64,000 nucleotides of DNA from Massilia sp. MS-15 (GCF_020176695.1 NZ_JAIWIA010000005.1:124001-188000), one strand, 5' to 3'. Numbered from the stretch's first letter, positions 1-9,103 are shown. Numbers and translations: made by a program. Notes: generated from the letters alone by a model not told the origin.

Positions 1-195
1 GTCCAGCAGGGCATAGCTGTCCTTGCCGCCCGACAGGCAGACCATCACCTTGTCGCCATCCTCGATCATGTTGAAGTCGCCGATGGCCTGGCCGACCAGG
101 CGGCACAGGCGCTTGTGCAGCTTGTTGTTCTCGTAGGCGATCTTGTCCGCCTTCTTCGCGTCGGCATTCACCTGGTCGAAATCCGCTTCGCTCAT
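1..195 (-). CDS. ttcA: tRNA 2-thiocytidine synthetase TtcA, N-terminal part (cut by window edge)
   Basis: Only the first 65 codons are in the window. The translation contains the PP-loop ATP-pyrophosphatase motif SGGKDS in the context [16 protein letters not shown], typical of TtcA. TtcA adenylates C32 of certain tRNAs and, with a 4Fe-4S cluster, exchanges its 2-oxygen for sulfur in the cytoplasm. The ATG (complement of 193-195) overlaps the folB stop as ATGA, so the two genes are translationally coupled. The cysteine motifs of the cluster lie outside the window. A TilS or other PP-loop thiolase is less likely because the local wording matches TtcA. Confidence 0.85.
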   Translation of the reverse strand, partial: MSEADFDQVNADAKKADKIAYENNKLHKRLCRLVGQAIGDFNMIEDGDKVMVCLSGGKDSYALLD

Positions 196-590
196 GCTGC
201 TTCCTTCATCTGGAACACTTCCACGCCCACGCCTTCGCAATCCGGGTAGACGTCGGGCTTCATGGTCGACACCCGCGCCGCGCGCACGCGCGGGTGGGTC
301 AGCATCGCCTTGACCATGTCGTCGCACAGGGTTTCCTGCAGGTGGATGTGGCCCCTGGCGATACGCTGCGCGATGGTTTCGCGCATGAAGTCATAGTCGA
401 CCACTTCCGCCAGCTGGTCGGCCTTCGGGGTGGACTGTTCCAGCGGAATGTAGAGGTCGACGTTGATCAGGACCCGCTGCTCCGCCTTCTTCTCGAAATC
501 GTGCACGCCGATATTGATCATCACTTCGTAGTTGCGCAGGAATAGCCGGCGACAGTCGCGCAAGCTCGGGTGAATCAGGGCGGATAACAT
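192..590 (-). CDS. folB: Dihydroneopterin aldolase FolB
   Basis: A 132-residue protein of normal length for FolB, which converts 7,8-dihydroneopterin to 6-hydroxymethyl-dihydropterin and glycolaldehyde in folate synthesis. It reads [20 protein letters not shown] near the N terminus, matching the family's opening strand and the 'IGVHDFE' substrate-pocket stretch. A second conserved block, VVDYDFM, follows at about residue 64, and ETLCDDMV lies near residue 86. It sits 12 bp after the SDR gene and overlaps ttcA by 4 bp, so SDR, folB and ttcA probably form one leftward operon. Folate and tRNA-thiolation genes are often neighbours in Burkholderiales. Confidence 0.9.
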   Translation of the reverse strand: MLSALIHPSLRDCRRLFLRNYEVMINIGVHDFEKKAEQRVLINVDLYIPLEQSTPKADQLAEVVDYDFMRETIAQRIARGHIHLQETLCDDMVKAMLTHPRVRAARVSTMKPDVYPDCEGVGVEVFQMKEAA

Positions 591-602
591 GCTAAAGCCT
601 TA

Positions 603-1397
603 TTAGGAATATTGATTGTTTTCAGTGAGGAACATTACGTCGCGTGATAATGGCGCCAGGTGCTGGCCGCCATCGACCAGCAGCGTGGTGCCGGTCAGCG
701 CGCGCGCACCGGCCGCATAGACCACGGCCTCGGCGATGTCCTGCGGGGTCGAGGAACGCTGCAGCGGCGTCATCCGGTGCGCCTGGGCGAAGCCTTCCTC
801 GCTCTGCTCGCCCGAGACCAGGGTAAGGCCGGGCGCCACGCCCACCACCCGCAGGCGCGGCGCCAGTGCCTGGGCCAGCATCGTGGTGGCCGTGTGCAGG
901 GCCGCTTTCGACAGCGTGTACGACAGAAAATCCGGGTTGAGATTGTACAGTTTCTGGTCCAGCAAGTTCACGACCACGGCCTGGCTGTCCGCCGCGGTCA
1001 TGGCGTGCAGGGCCTGGGCCAGCAGCAGCGGCGCAGTGAGATTCGCGCCCATGTGGCTGGCCAGCAGGGCGGGCGAAAACCCGGTGGCACTGTCGTATTC
1101 GAACAACGAGGCATTGTTGACGATGCAATCCAGGCGCCCCAGTTCGGCGGCCACGCGGGCCGGCAGGGCGCGCACCGCGTCCTGGTCCAGCAGATCGCAC
1201 TGGAACAGGGCAGCGCGCCGGCCGAGGGCGCGGATGGCCCCGGCCGTATCCTGCGCTTCACGCTCCGACAGGCGGTAGTGCACGGCCACGTCCCAGCCGG
1301 CCGCGGCCAGCCCGAGCGCGATCGCGCGCCCCAGGCGGCGGCCGGCGCCCGTCACCAGGGCGACCTTGGGAATGCTGGCGGAAAGGAATGGCGTCAT
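603..1397 (-). CDS. Short-chain dehydrogenase, pteridine reductase/FolM-like
   Basis: A 264-residue SDR. The nucleotide-binding loop reads TGAGRRLG, the TGxxxRxG form found in pteridine reductases (PTR1, FolM) rather than the usual TGxxxGxG. NNAS follows at about residue 96, and the catalytic YTLSK motif lies in the C-terminal half. The C-terminal VDGGQHL is also typical of FolM-like enzymes. The neighbouring folB supports a role in reducing dihydropteridines (dihydromonapterin or dihydrobiopterin) with NADPH. The start chosen is the ATG at 1397; the open frame continues far upstream but overlaps the divergent methyltransferase and its codon pattern there is that of an antisense shadow. Substrate is inferred; a generic oxidoreductase cannot be excluded. 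Confidence 0.8.
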   Translation of the reverse strand: MTPFLSASIPKVALVTGAGRRLGRAIALGLAAAGWDVAVHYRLSEREAQDTAGAIRALGRRAALFQCDLLDQDAVRALPARVAAELGRLDCIVNNASLFEYDSATGFSPALLASHMGANLTAPLLLAQALHAMTAADSQAVVVNLLDQKLYNLNPDFLSYTLSKAALHTATTMLAQALAPRLRVVGVAPGLTLVSGEQSEEGFAQAHRMTPLQRSSTPQDIAEAVVYAAGARALTGTTLLVDGGQHLAPLSRDVMFLTENNQYS

Positions 1398-1445
1398 GCT
1401 GGACCTGTGCGAAGTGGCTGTGCTGATGTCGATGTTTGCGTGTGT

Positions 1446-1475
1446 TTGGCTGCCGGCAGGCCGTTTCGCTACAAT
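1446..1475 (+). promoter_or_regulatory. Sigma-70 promoter of the MidA-like methyltransferase gene
   Basis: TTGGCT (1446-1451), an 18-bp spacer and TACAAT (1470-1475). The predicted transcription start, about 7 nt after the -10 box, falls on or next to the ATG at 1482, and no Shine-Dalgarno sequence precedes that ATG. The transcript may therefore be leaderless. Predicted by eye only. Confidence 0.5.
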
Positions 1476-1481
1476 GCCGGC

Positions 1482-2630
1482 ATGTCCCTGCCCGCACCCA
1501 CCCCCGACGCGCTCGCCGCGTCCCAGTCCCTGCAACAGCTGATCGCCGCCGACATCGAAGCACACGGCGGGGCGATCGCGTTTTCGCGGTTCATGGAACT
1601 GGCGCTGTATGCGCCCAGGCTCGGGTACTACAGCGGCGGCGCCTCCAAGCTGGGCGCGAGCGGCGACTTCACCACCGCGCCCGAGATCTCGCCCCTGTTC
1701 GGCGCGGCCCTGGCGCGCGCGGCAGCCGCTATTATCGCCCAAAGCGCGCCCGAGATCATCGAATTCGGCGCCGGCACCGGCAAGCTGGCGCGCGACGTGC
1801 TTGCCGCCCTGGACGAACTGGGCGTGGCCGTGCAGTCGTACACCATCATCGAGCTTTCCGGCGAGCTGCGCGCGCGCCAGCAGGAAGCCTTGCAAGACCT
1901 GCCGCAGGTGCGCTGGCTGGACGCCATGCCGGATGCATTCAGCGGCGTGGTGCTGGCCAACGAAGTGCTCGACGCGATGCCGGTCGAACTCGTGATCCGC
2001 CAGGACGGCCGCTGGCAGCGCCAGATGGTCACCGTCACGGACGGCGCCTTCGCCTTCGTGCAGGCGGCGCTGCCGGAAGCGCTGGCGGCCCAGCTGGCGC
2101 GCCAGGTCCCGGATGCCGAGGCGCTGCCGGACGGCTACCTTACCGAGATCCACCCGGTGGCCGAAGGCTTCATGGCCTCGCTGGCCGCCATGATGCGGGA
2201 CGGCCGCGGCGCCGCCTTCCTGTTCGACTACGGCTTCCCGGCGCACGAGTACTACCTCGACCAGCGCGTCGGCGGCACCCTGATGTGCCATTACCGCCAC
2301 CACGCCCACCCGGACCCGTTCTACCTGCCGGGCCTGCAGGACATCACGGCGCACGTGGACTTCACTGCGATGGCGCTGGCGTCCCAGGACGCCGGCCTGC
2401 CGGTGCTGGCCTACATGAACCAGGCCTCCTTCCTGCTCGGCTGCGGCATCGGCGAACTGCTGCTGGCCACCAGCCCCGAGGACGCGCTGCGCTTCCTGCC
2501 ACAGTCGCGGGCGGTGCAGAAGCTGGTCTCGCCGGCCGAGATGGGCGAGCTGTTCAAGGTGCTGGTGGTGGGGCAGGGAGTGGCGCTGCCGGAGGCGCTG
2601 GCGCGGGCCGACCGTAGCCACCGGCTCTAG
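1482..2630 (+). CDS. Class I SAM-dependent methyltransferase, MidA/NDUFAF7 family (COG1565)
   Basis: A 382-residue protein of the MidA/NDUFAF7 family. The mitochondrial members methylate an arginine of a complex I subunit during assembly; the bacterial target is unproven. Visible family features are FSRFMELALYAPRLGYYS near the start, GDFTTAPEISPLFG, the SAM-binding IIEFGAGTGKLA, and LANEVLDAMPVE. Further on come FLFDYGFPAHEYY and the C-terminal block with QASFLLGCGI. The ATG at 1482 was chosen because it lies just downstream of a promoter and begins the conserved region after a short leader; the frame is open further upstream but lies antisense to the SDR gene. It is transcribed divergently from the SDR-folB-ttcA operon across 84 bp. 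Confidence 0.85.
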   Translation: MSLPAPTPDALAASQSLQQLIAADIEAHGGAIAFSRFMELALYAPRLGYYSGGASKLGASGDFTTAPEISPLFGAALARAAAAIIAQSAPEIIEFGAGTGKLARDVLAALDELGVAVQSYTIIELSGELRARQQEALQDLPQVRWLDAMPDAFSGVVLANEVLDAMPVELVIRQDGRWQRQMVTVTDGAFAFVQAALPEALAAQLARQVPDAEALPDGYLTEIHPVAEGFMASLAAMMRDGRGAAFLFDYGFPAHEYYLDQRVGGTLMCHYRHHAHPDPFYLPGLQDITAHVDFTAMALASQDAGLPVLAYMNQASFLLGCGIGELLLATSPEDALRFLPQSRAVQKLVSPAEMGELFKVLVVGQGVALPEALARADRSHRL

Positions 2631-2720
2631 GATGCCGGACATCTTGCGCTCCGGATACAAATCCGGCTAAGCTGTACCACCGGCCTGTCCGTACGGCGGA
2701 ACAGGCGCACCCTTGAAAAC

Positions 2721-3785
2721 ATGGCCAAGATCCATACCCACTACGACAACCTGAAGGTCGCGCGCGGCGCGCCTGCGGAAGTCATTCGTGCGGCATACAA
2801 GGCCCTCAGCCAGAAATACCATCCCGACAAGAATCCGGGCGACGAAAAGGCCGCCCGCATCATGGCGATCGTCAACACTGCCTACAACACCCTGTCCGAC
2901 CCGGTGCGCCGCAAGGAACACGACGAATGGATCGCGTCGGAAGAATGGGAAGTCGAGTGGCTGGAAAGCAGCGGCGCGGAAGAGGGCGGCGGCCAGGCCG
3001 GCCGGTCCCGTCCCGACCACTGGGAGCCGCACTCCGCCGATGCGCCGGCGCGCCGGCGGCCGCGCCTGATGCGCGATCCGCGCTGGTGGCTGGGCCTGGC
3101 GGGCTGCTTCGTGGCCGGCGCCGGGGCCACCGCGCTGCTGCTGGAGGCACCACGCGAGGGCTGGCCGGCGGCACTGGCCTGGGCCGGCAAGCCGGCGGCC
3201 GCGGTATCGGTTCCGGCACCGGTGCCGGTATCGGCGCCTACTCCCGCTGCCACCCTCGCATCCGCATCCGCCCAGGCCGCCGCATCCGAGCGCGCCGAGC
3301 GTGCCGACGAGCCCGGCGCCGATGCCGAAGGCTGGGCACGCCCTGCCGGCGGCGAAGGCATGGCGCCACCACCCGAGGTCAAGGCACTGGCCGTGGCCCA
3401 GCTGGCGGTGCCGGCGCGCGTCCCTGGTTGCCCTACTGGCCTGCAAACCCTGCATGCGCCGGGCGGCGCCCCGTGGCCGGCGGAATCGGGCTACCTGCCG
3501 GGCTACCCGGCCGGCAACAACGGTGCGGAGATGCAGGTGCAGATCGACAATGGTGCGAACGCTTCGCCGATCTTCGTCAAGCTCTACGACCTCGACCGCC
3601 GCATCCACGTGCGTCACGCCTATGTCCAGCCGCATGGCAGTTTCACGATCGACAAGCTCAGCGCCGGCCGCTACGAAGTCCGTTACCAGAACATCCTTGG
3701 CGCCGATGGCAAGGGCACCTGCCCGGAGGCGGCCACGGGGCAGCCCCCGCTGCGCCAGGCGGCCGCCTTGGCGCCGGGCGGCTGA
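2721..3785 (+). CDS. J-domain protein with a membrane anchor
   Basis: A 354-residue protein. Residues 5-70 form a J domain with the HPD tripeptide at 34-36 (KYHPDKNPGD), which stimulates the ATPase of a DnaK/Hsp70 partner. A basic and acidic linker follows. One hydrophobic stretch at about 120-138 (WWLGLAGCFVAGAGATALLL) is a probable transmembrane helix. After it come an Ala/Pro-rich segment and a C-terminal domain of about 100 residues that I do not recognise, which would lie outside the inner membrane. There is no Gly/Phe region or zinc finger, so this is a type III J protein, not DnaJ itself. No strong ribosome-binding site precedes the ATG. Partner and client are unknown. Confidence 0.75.
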   Translation: MAKIHTHYDNLKVARGAPAEVIRAAYKALSQKYHPDKNPGDEKAARIMAIVNTAYNTLSDPVRRKEHDEWIASEEWEVEWLESSGAEEGGGQAGRSRPDHWEPHSADAPARRRPRLMRDPRWWLGLAGCFVAGAGATALLLEAPREGWPAALAWAGKPAAAVSVPAPVPVSAPTPAATLASASAQAAASERAERADEPGADAEGWARPAGGEGMAPPPEVKALAVAQLAVPARVPGCPTGLQTLHAPGGAPWPAESGYLPGYPAGNNGAEMQVQIDNGANASPIFVKLYDLDRRIHVRHAYVQPHGSFTIDKLSAGRYEVRYQNILGADGKGTCPEAATGQPPLRQAAALAPGG

Positions 3786-3892
3786 CGGGCCACGCGGGCC
3801 GCAGGCCGCTTCCCGCCGGTGTCGCCGGCTGTGGTTTTTTCAACGCACTCCCCCTTGGCGGCCAGCGCTTTTGCGCTGCGTCTTTACCCAGA

Positions 3893-3923
3893 TTCACTAT
3901 TTATTTTCCAGCCGTACTATACT
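3893..3923 (+). promoter_or_regulatory. Candidate promoter upstream of the pseudo-receiver/TPR gene
   Basis: A good -10 box, TATACT (3918-3923), lies about 60 bp upstream of the ATG. The best -35 match is TTCACT (3893-3898) with a long 19-bp spacer, so the -35 is weak. A short hairpin, CAGCGC...GCGCTG, lies just upstream and may end the J-domain gene transcript. Confidence 0.35.
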
Positions 3924-3984
3924 GGGCCGATGCAGCCCGCCCATGCAGCGGCTTCGCCCATGCCCAACGCAGGCTTACGGAACC

Positions 3985-5649
3985 ATGAACGAACTGGAAG
4001 GTCTCACCGCGCTGATCATCGAGCCCCATTCGGGCATGCGCGCCAATATCCACACCATGCTCAACATGTGCGGCCTGACGCGCATCGAGCATGCCAGTTC
4101 ATCGAACCTGGCGATCAAGCACCTGAGCCTGCGCAGCTTCGACATGGTCCTGTGCGAATACGACCTCGAAGGCGGCCAGGACGGCCAGCAGCTGCTCGAG
4201 GACGTGCGCCACCACAAGCTGATGCCGCTCTCGACCATGTTCTTCATGGTGACTGCCGAGGGCAACCACAGCAAGGTGGTCAGCGCCGCCGAGCTGGCTC
4301 CCACCGACTACATCCTCAAGCCCTTTACCGCCGACCGCCTGCTGGACCGCATTGCGCGCGCGCTCGACCGGCGCAGCGCCTTCATGCCGGTGTATACCCT
4401 GATGGAAGCGGGCGACCAGCGCGAGGCGATCGAGGCCTGCATCGAGGGTGCCCAGGTCCACCCGCGCTATGCGGTCGACTTCCTGCGCCTGCGCGCCGAA
4501 CTGCACGTGTTCCTGGGCGAACCGGAGCACGCCGAGCCAATCTACCGCAAGCTCATCGACCTCAAGGCGATCGCCTGGGCGCGCCTGGGCCTGGCCAGGA
4601 CCCTGTTCCTGCGCAAGCAGTACGACGAAGCCAAGGGGATGCTCGAAGAACTGGTCGATACCAACCGTAACTTCGTCGATGCCTACGACTGGCTGGCGCG
4701 CACCCATGCCGCGGTGGGCGAGCTGGACAAGTCGCAGGCCGTGCTGAACGACGCGGTGGCGGTGTCGCCGCATGCCGTGCGCCGCCTGCGCACGCTGGGC
4801 GAGACAGCCTTCGAGGCGGGCGACACGGCCGCCGCGGAGAAAGCCTTCAAGCAGGTGATCACGAAGGCCAAGTATTCCGAATTCCGCGATCCGGAAGATC
4901 ATGTCAAGCTGGTGCGCACGCTGGTCAAGAAGGGCGATCCGGTGGCCGCGGCCGCGGTCATCCGCGACCTCGACCGCTCGATGGGCGGGCGCCCCAACAC
5001 CCCGCTGTGCAGCGCGATCTCCTCCGCCCTGCTGCACGAGTACACCGGCAACGAAGGCCGCCTGAACGAAGCGCTTGCCAGCGCCCTGGCCGCCTGCCAG
5101 GAAGCGCCGTCGCTGTCGGCCGACATCAAGCTGGAACTGGCCCGCACCTGCCTCGAGAACAAGATGGAAGAGGGCGGCGCCGAGCTGGTGCGCGACGTGA
5201 TGCGCAACGCCGCCAACGAGGCCGGCATGGCGCGCGCGGTCAGCGTGATGGAAGGGGCCGGCTTTCCCGACCTGGCGCGCACCCTGGCCCAGGAAAGCCG
5301 CCAGCACGTCGTCGACCTGGTCGCCGACGGCGCCGCGCGCGCCAGGAACGGCGACTACAAGGGCGCGGTCGGCCTGATGCAGGAAGCTGCCACCAAGCTG
5401 CCGCACAATCCCTCGGTGGCCTTCAATGCCGCGCTGGCGACCCTGCGCTGCCTCGAGCACGAAGGCTGGGACGACAAGCTCGGCCAGCAGGCGGTGGTCC
5501 TGATCGGCAACGTGCGCAGGCTCGACCCCGGCAATGCGAAGCTGGGTGCGCTGTCGGCGCTGCACCACCAGGTACTGAAAAAATACGCGCGCACCGCCCA
5601 GGGCCGCCCGGTCCGGCCGGCGCCGGCGCAAGCGGGCAGGGCGGCATGA
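3985..5649 (+). CDS. Pseudo-receiver (REC-like) domain protein with TPR repeats
   Basis: A 554-residue cytoplasmic protein. Residues 6-130 have a CheY-like receiver fold: a hydrophobic first strand (ALIIE), MVTAEG with the conserved Thr, and DYILKPF with the conserved Lys. The position of the phospho-accepting Asp (FDMVLCEYD) is Glu58, and the N-terminal acidic pair is reduced to Glu-Pro, so ordinary Asp phosphorylation is unlikely. The remainder, about 135-550, is all alpha-helical and contains TPR-like repeats (AEPIYRKLIDLKAIAWARLGLARTLF and similar), suggesting a protein-interaction scaffold. It is followed after 33 bp by the HDOD-GAF gene, so the pair probably acts together. A role in signalling is inferred from domains only. 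Confidence 0.75.
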   Translation: MNELEGLTALIIEPHSGMRANIHTMLNMCGLTRIEHASSSNLAIKHLSLRSFDMVLCEYDLEGGQDGQQLLEDVRHHKLMPLSTMFFMVTAEGNHSKVVSAAELAPTDYILKPFTADRLLDRIARALDRRSAFMPVYTLMEAGDQREAIEACIEGAQVHPRYAVDFLRLRAELHVFLGEPEHAEPIYRKLIDLKAIAWARLGLARTLFLRKQYDEAKGMLEELVDTNRNFVDAYDWLARTHAAVGELDKSQAVLNDAVAVSPHAVRRLRTLGETAFEAGDTAAAEKAFKQVITKAKYSEFRDPEDHVKLVRTLVKKGDPVAAAAVIRDLDRSMGGRPNTPLCSAISSALLHEYTGNEGRLNEALASALAACQEAPSLSADIKLELARTCLENKMEEGGAELVRDVMRNAANEAGMARAVSVMEGAGFPDLARTLAQESRQHVVDLVADGAARARNGDYKGAVGLMQEAATKLPHNPSVAFNAALATLRCLEHEGWDDKLGQQAVVLIGNVRRLDPGNAKLGALSALHHQVLKKYARTAQGRPVRPAPAQAGRAA

Positions 5650-5682
5650 TGCGCGCGACCGGCAGGGTGAACAAAGCGGCAC

Positions 5683-7218
5683 ATGACTGATCAATCCCAG
5701 GTGCCGGAGAGCGCGACCCGCCGCGTGCGCGCGGCGCTGATGCACAAGGTCTGTGGCGACCAGGAAATGTTCGCCCTTGGCGCCTCGATCGCGCGCGTGG
5801 TCGAGATGGCATCCAGCGAAGACCATGGCACGCACGACCTGGCTTATTACGTGGTGTCCGACCCGGCCCTTACCCAGCGCATCCTGCGCCTGTCGAACAC
5901 GATCCAGTACCGCACCGTGGGCGGCACCCCGGTGACCACGATCTCGCGCGCGATCTCGCTGCTCGGCTTCGACAACGTGCGCACCACCGCGCTGGCGATG
6001 CTGCTGGTGGATGCCCTCGACAGCTCGGAACATGCCGGCAGCGTGCGCCTCGAACTGGAAGCGGCCCTGTGCGCCAGCCTGGTCGGTCGCGAGCTGGCGC
6101 GCAACAGCGCCTTCCAGGGCGCCGAGGAAGCGGCGATCTGCGCATTGTTCAAGAACCTGGGGCCGCTGCTGGTGGCCAGCCACGAGCACGAGCGCTACCG
6201 CGAGATCGGCGCCCTGGTGGCGGCCGGCAAGCACACGGTGGGGCAGGCCTCGCAGATGATCCTGGGCTGCAGCTACGAGACGCTGGCCCAGGCCGTGCTG
6301 ACCGAATGGAAGCTGCCGGATCAGATCGTGCGCGCCCAGGCCTCGCTCGGTCCGGGCCCGGTGCGGGTGGCCGCCAGCCGCGGCGAGTGGATGCGCCAGG
6401 TCGCGGCCTTCAGCCTGGATCTGGCGCGCCTGCTGGCGCGCACCCACGAGCCGTCGGGTTCGCCGGAGGCGCTGGCGCTGCAGGCCCGCTACGGCGAGGC
6501 GCTCGAGCTCGACCGCATCCGGATGGACGCCCTGATGGCGGCGGTACAGGACAGCATGCGCGGGCTGCTGGAGAGCATGGAGATGCAGCCGGCGCCCAAG
6601 AGCGCGCCCCAGGACCCGGGCCGCGGGCTGCCCAACGTGCTGCTGCTGGCGACGCTGGATGCGGGCGAAGACGAGCAGGAAGGCAGCTACCCGAGCGGCA
6701 AGCCGAAGAATGCGCGTGACCTGCTGCTGGCCGGGGTACAGGACGTGACGCAGCTGCGCGCCTCGGGCAGCAAGGTCAACGACGTGGTGCTGGCGGTGCT
6801 CGAGACCCTGCACGGCGCACTCGGTTTCCGTTTCGCGACCGTTTGCCTGAAGGATGCGCGTAGCGGCAAGTACCGGGCCCGGCTGGCACTGGGCGCGGAC
6901 AGCGCCCGGCTCCAGGCCGGCTTCGCCTTCCCGGTACTGCCGACGCGCGACCTGTTCCACCTGGCGATGGAGAACAATGCCGACCTGATGATCTCGGACG
7001 CCACCAGCCCCAAGATCCGCGACCTGCTGCCGGAATGGCACCGCGACCTGCTGCCCGATGCGCGCAGTTTCATCGTGCTGCCGCTGGTGGTGGGCAAGGT
7101 GCAACTGGGCCTGTTTTATGGCGACCGCACCACCGACGCGCCGGAGGGCGTGCCGCCGGACGAGACGGCCCTGATCAAGGCGCTCAAGGGGCAAGTACTG
7201 GCCGCGCTGGCGCCGTAA
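5683..7218 (+). CDS. HDOD domain protein with C-terminal GAF domain
   Basis: A 511-residue protein. About residues 15-215 form an HDOD domain: YYVVSDPALTQRILRLSN, TTISRAISLLGFDNVRTTAL and ICALFKNLGPLL are family landmarks. HDOD is an HD-related module without an intact metal site, used in bacterial signalling. A linker follows, then a GAF-like domain at about 330-505, beginning in the stretch that contains VNDVVLAVLETLHGALGFRF. This domain might bind a small ligand. There is no signal peptide or membrane segment. The gene lies 33 bp after the pseudo-receiver/TPR gene, in the same direction. HDOD proteins often work with two-component or cyclic-di-GMP proteins; the partner here is inferred to be the neighbour. 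Confidence 0.8.
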   Translation: MTDQSQVPESATRRVRAALMHKVCGDQEMFALGASIARVVEMASSEDHGTHDLAYYVVSDPALTQRILRLSNTIQYRTVGGTPVTTISRAISLLGFDNVRTTALAMLLVDALDSSEHAGSVRLELEAALCASLVGRELARNSAFQGAEEAAICALFKNLGPLLVASHEHERYREIGALVAAGKHTVGQASQMILGCSYETLAQAVLTEWKLPDQIVRAQASLGPGPVRVAASRGEWMRQVAAFSLDLARLLARTHEPSGSPEALALQARYGEALELDRIRMDALMAAVQDSMRGLLESMEMQPAPKSAPQDPGRGLPNVLLLATLDAGEDEQEGSYPSGKPKNARDLLLAGVQDVTQLRASGSKVNDVVLAVLETLHGALGFRFATVCLKDARSGKYRARLALGADSARLQAGFAFPVLPTRDLFHLAMENNADLMISDATSPKIRDLLPEWHRDLLPDARSFIVLPLVVGKVQLGLFYGDRTTDAPEGVPPDETALIKALKGQVLAALAP

Positions 7219-7353
7219 GGCGGGGTAATCTCGGACAATGTCCGGAACTGAAAGACCCCACGCGTTCGGGGTTCGCCGGCACTTTCGCGACGCATCGCGT
7301 CGCCCCGCGCACGCGACATTTTCGCGTTCCCCGCAATTCCCGCGAAATCACCC

Positions 7354-7382
7354 TTGTGGTTTTGCATCCCGCCCGTTACAAT
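7354..7382 (+). promoter_or_regulatory. Promoter of the tRNA-Tyr/Gly/Thr-tuf unit
   Basis: TTGTGG (7354-7359), a 17-bp spacer and TACAAT (7377-7382), with start predicted near 7390, about 90 nt before tRNA-Tyr. It is the best promoter-like match upstream of the tRNAs. No separate promoter is evident between tRNA-Thr and tuf (85 bp), so tuf is probably co-transcribed. Confidence 0.55.
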
Positions 7383-7479
7383 CACGCCCCGAAGCAACGC
7401 TGCTATGCGAAGCGGACAAAGTCCGGTGAAACATAGTTGACAACACGTTGAGCTTGCTTCATACTCTGCGGTTCTTCGC

Positions 7480-7564
7480 GGTGGGGTGGCCGAGTGGTTA
7501 AAGGCAGCAGACTGTAAATCTGCCCTCTCTGAGTACGCTGGTTCGAATCCAGCCCCCACCACCA
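7480..7564 (+). tRNA. tRNA-Tyr (GTA)
   Basis: An 85-nt class II tRNA. The acceptor stem GGTGGGG pairs with CCCCACC, followed by discriminator A and an encoded CCA. Anticodon GTA is at 7514-7516 in the loop CTGTAAA. It has a long variable arm, and the T-loop reads GGTTCGAATCC. Confidence 0.97.
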
Positions 7565-7599
7565 AAAAGAAGAGTCGAAGGAATTGAAAGTTGTGCCTC

Positions 7600-7673
7600 G
7601 CGGGTGTAGCTCAATGGTAGAGCGGAAGCCTTCCAAGCTTACGACGAGGGTTCGATTCCCTTCACCCGCTCCA
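7600..7673 (+). tRNA. tRNA-Gly (TCC)
   Basis: A 74-nt tRNA. The acceptor stem GCGGGTG pairs with CACCCGC, discriminator is T, and CCA is encoded. Anticodon TCC is at 7632-7634, and the T-loop reads GGTTCGATTCC. Confidence 0.97.
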
Positions 7674-7706
7674 GTGTGTGCGGTGTTTCTAACCGCAAAA
7701 AAACAA

Positions 7707-7781
<75 letters not shown>

Positions 7782-7866
7782 GAATTTTGTACGGCAGTCC
7801 GCAGCGCTTGTCCGTCAGGTGTGCCTGGTAATTCTCAAAAAAATCGTTAGATCTTAGGAGTCTCAA

Positions 7867-9057
7867 ATGGCAAAAGGTAAATTCGAACGGACCAAGCCGC
7901 ACGTCAACGTCGGCACCATCGGTCACGTTGACCATGGTAAAACCACCCTGACGGCTGCAATCGCAACCGTTCTGTCGAAGAAGTTCGGCGGCGAAGCCAA
8001 GGCCTACGACCAGATCGACGCGGCTCCGGAAGAGAAGGCACGCGGCATCACCATCAACACCGCGCACGTCGAGTACGAAACCGAAAACCGTCACTACGCG
8101 CACGTTGACTGCCCAGGCCACGCCGACTACATCAAGAACATGATTACCGGTGCCGCGCAGATGGACGGCGCGATCCTGGTGTGCTCGGCCGCCGACGGCC
8201 CGATGCCGCAGACCCGCGAGCACATCCTCCTGGCGCGTCAGGTTGGCGTTCCGTACATCATCGTGTTCCTGAACAAGTGCGACCTGGTCGACGACGCAGA
8301 ACTGCTGGAACTGGTCGAAATGGAAGTGCGCGAGCTCCTGTCGAAGTACGAGTTCCCGGGCGACGACCTGCCAATCATCAAGGGTTCGGCACGTATGGCC
8401 CTGGAAGGTCAGCCGGGTCCGCTGGGCGAAGAGTGCATCATGCAACTGGCTGAAGCCCTCGACACCTACATCCCGACCCCGGAACGTGCCGTTGACGGCG
8501 CCTTCCTGATGCCGGTGGAAGACGTGTTCTCGATCTCGGGCCGCGGTACCGTGGTGACCGGTCGTGTCGAGCGCGGCGTGATCAAGGTCGGCGAAGAGAT
8601 CGAAATCGTCGGTATCGTCGACACCGTCAAGACCACCTGCACCGGCGTGGAAATGTTCCGCAAGCTGCTGGACCAGGGTCAAGCTGGCGACAACGTCGGC
8701 CTGCTGCTGCGCGGTACCAAGCGTGAAGACGTCCAGCGTGGCCAGGTCCTGGCCAAGCCGGGCTCGATCAAGCCGCACACCGACTTCACCGGCGAAGTGT
8801 ACGTCCTGTCGAAAGACGAAGGCGGCCGTCACACCCCGTTCTTCAACAACTACCGTCCGCAGTTCTACTTCCGTACGACTGACGTGACCGGTTCGATCGT
8901 GCTGCCGGCCGACAAAGAAATGGTCATGCCAGGCGACAACGTGTCGATCACCGTCAAGCTGATCGCTCCGATCGCGATGGAAGAAGGCCTGCGTTTCGCA
9001 ATCCGCGAAGGTGGCCGTACCGTCGGCGCCGGCGTGGTTGCCAAGATCATCGCCTAA
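7867..9057 (+). CDS. tuf: Translation elongation factor EF-Tu
   Basis: A 396-residue EF-Tu, the usual length. It is a GTPase that brings aminoacyl-tRNA to the ribosomal A site. The G motifs are all present: GHVDHGKTT (P-loop), the switch I region with RGITIN, DCPGH (G3), NKCD (G4) and GSA (G5). Domains 2 and 3 end in the conserved [21 protein letters not shown] ribosome-binding site precedes the ATG. It sits between tRNA-Thr and tRNA-Trp in the standard proteobacterial order. Codon use is more restricted than in the accessory genes, as expected for a highly expressed gene. Betaproteobacteria usually carry a second tuf in the str operon, which is not in this window. Confidence 0.98.
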   Translation: MAKGKFERTKPHVNVGTIGHVDHGKTTLTAAIATVLSKKFGGEAKAYDQIDAAPEEKARGITINTAHVEYETENRHYAHVDCPGHADYIKNMITGAAQMDGAILVCSAADGPMPQTREHILLARQVGVPYIIVFLNKCDLVDDAELLELVEMEVRELLSKYEFPGDDLPIIKGSARMALEGQPGPLGEECIMQLAEALDTYIPTPERAVDGAFLMPVEDVFSISGRGTVVTGRVERGVIKVGEEIEIVGIVDTVKTTCTGVEMFRKLLDQGQAGDNVGLLLRGTKREDVQRGQVLAKPGSIKPHTDFTGEVYVLSKDEGGRHTPFFNNYRPQFYFRTTDVTGSIVLPADKEMVMPGDNVSITVKLIAPIAMEEGLRFAIREGGRTVGAGVVAKIIA

Positions 9058-9069
9058 TACGTGATGACC

Positions 9070-9095
9070 GAGGGAGGCGGAACAACGCTTCCCTC
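9070..9095 (+). other. Hairpin after tuf
   Basis: A 10-bp stem with one G-T pair (GAGGGAGGCG / CGCTTCCCTC) and a 6-nt loop, 12 nt after the tuf stop. No T-run follows, so it is not a standard intrinsic terminator. It could protect the mRNA end or mark partial termination before the next promoter. Confidence 0.4.
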
Positions 9096-9103
9096 GAACA
9101 GCA

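Noticed and set aside
4099..7194. Open frame of 1031 codons on the minus strand
   Set aside because: Shadow of the pseudo-receiver/TPR and HDOD-GAF genes; it crosses both genes and has no recognisable protein features.
9070..9095. tuf intrinsic terminator
   Set aside because: The hairpin is good but no T-run follows, so it is reported only as a hairpin.
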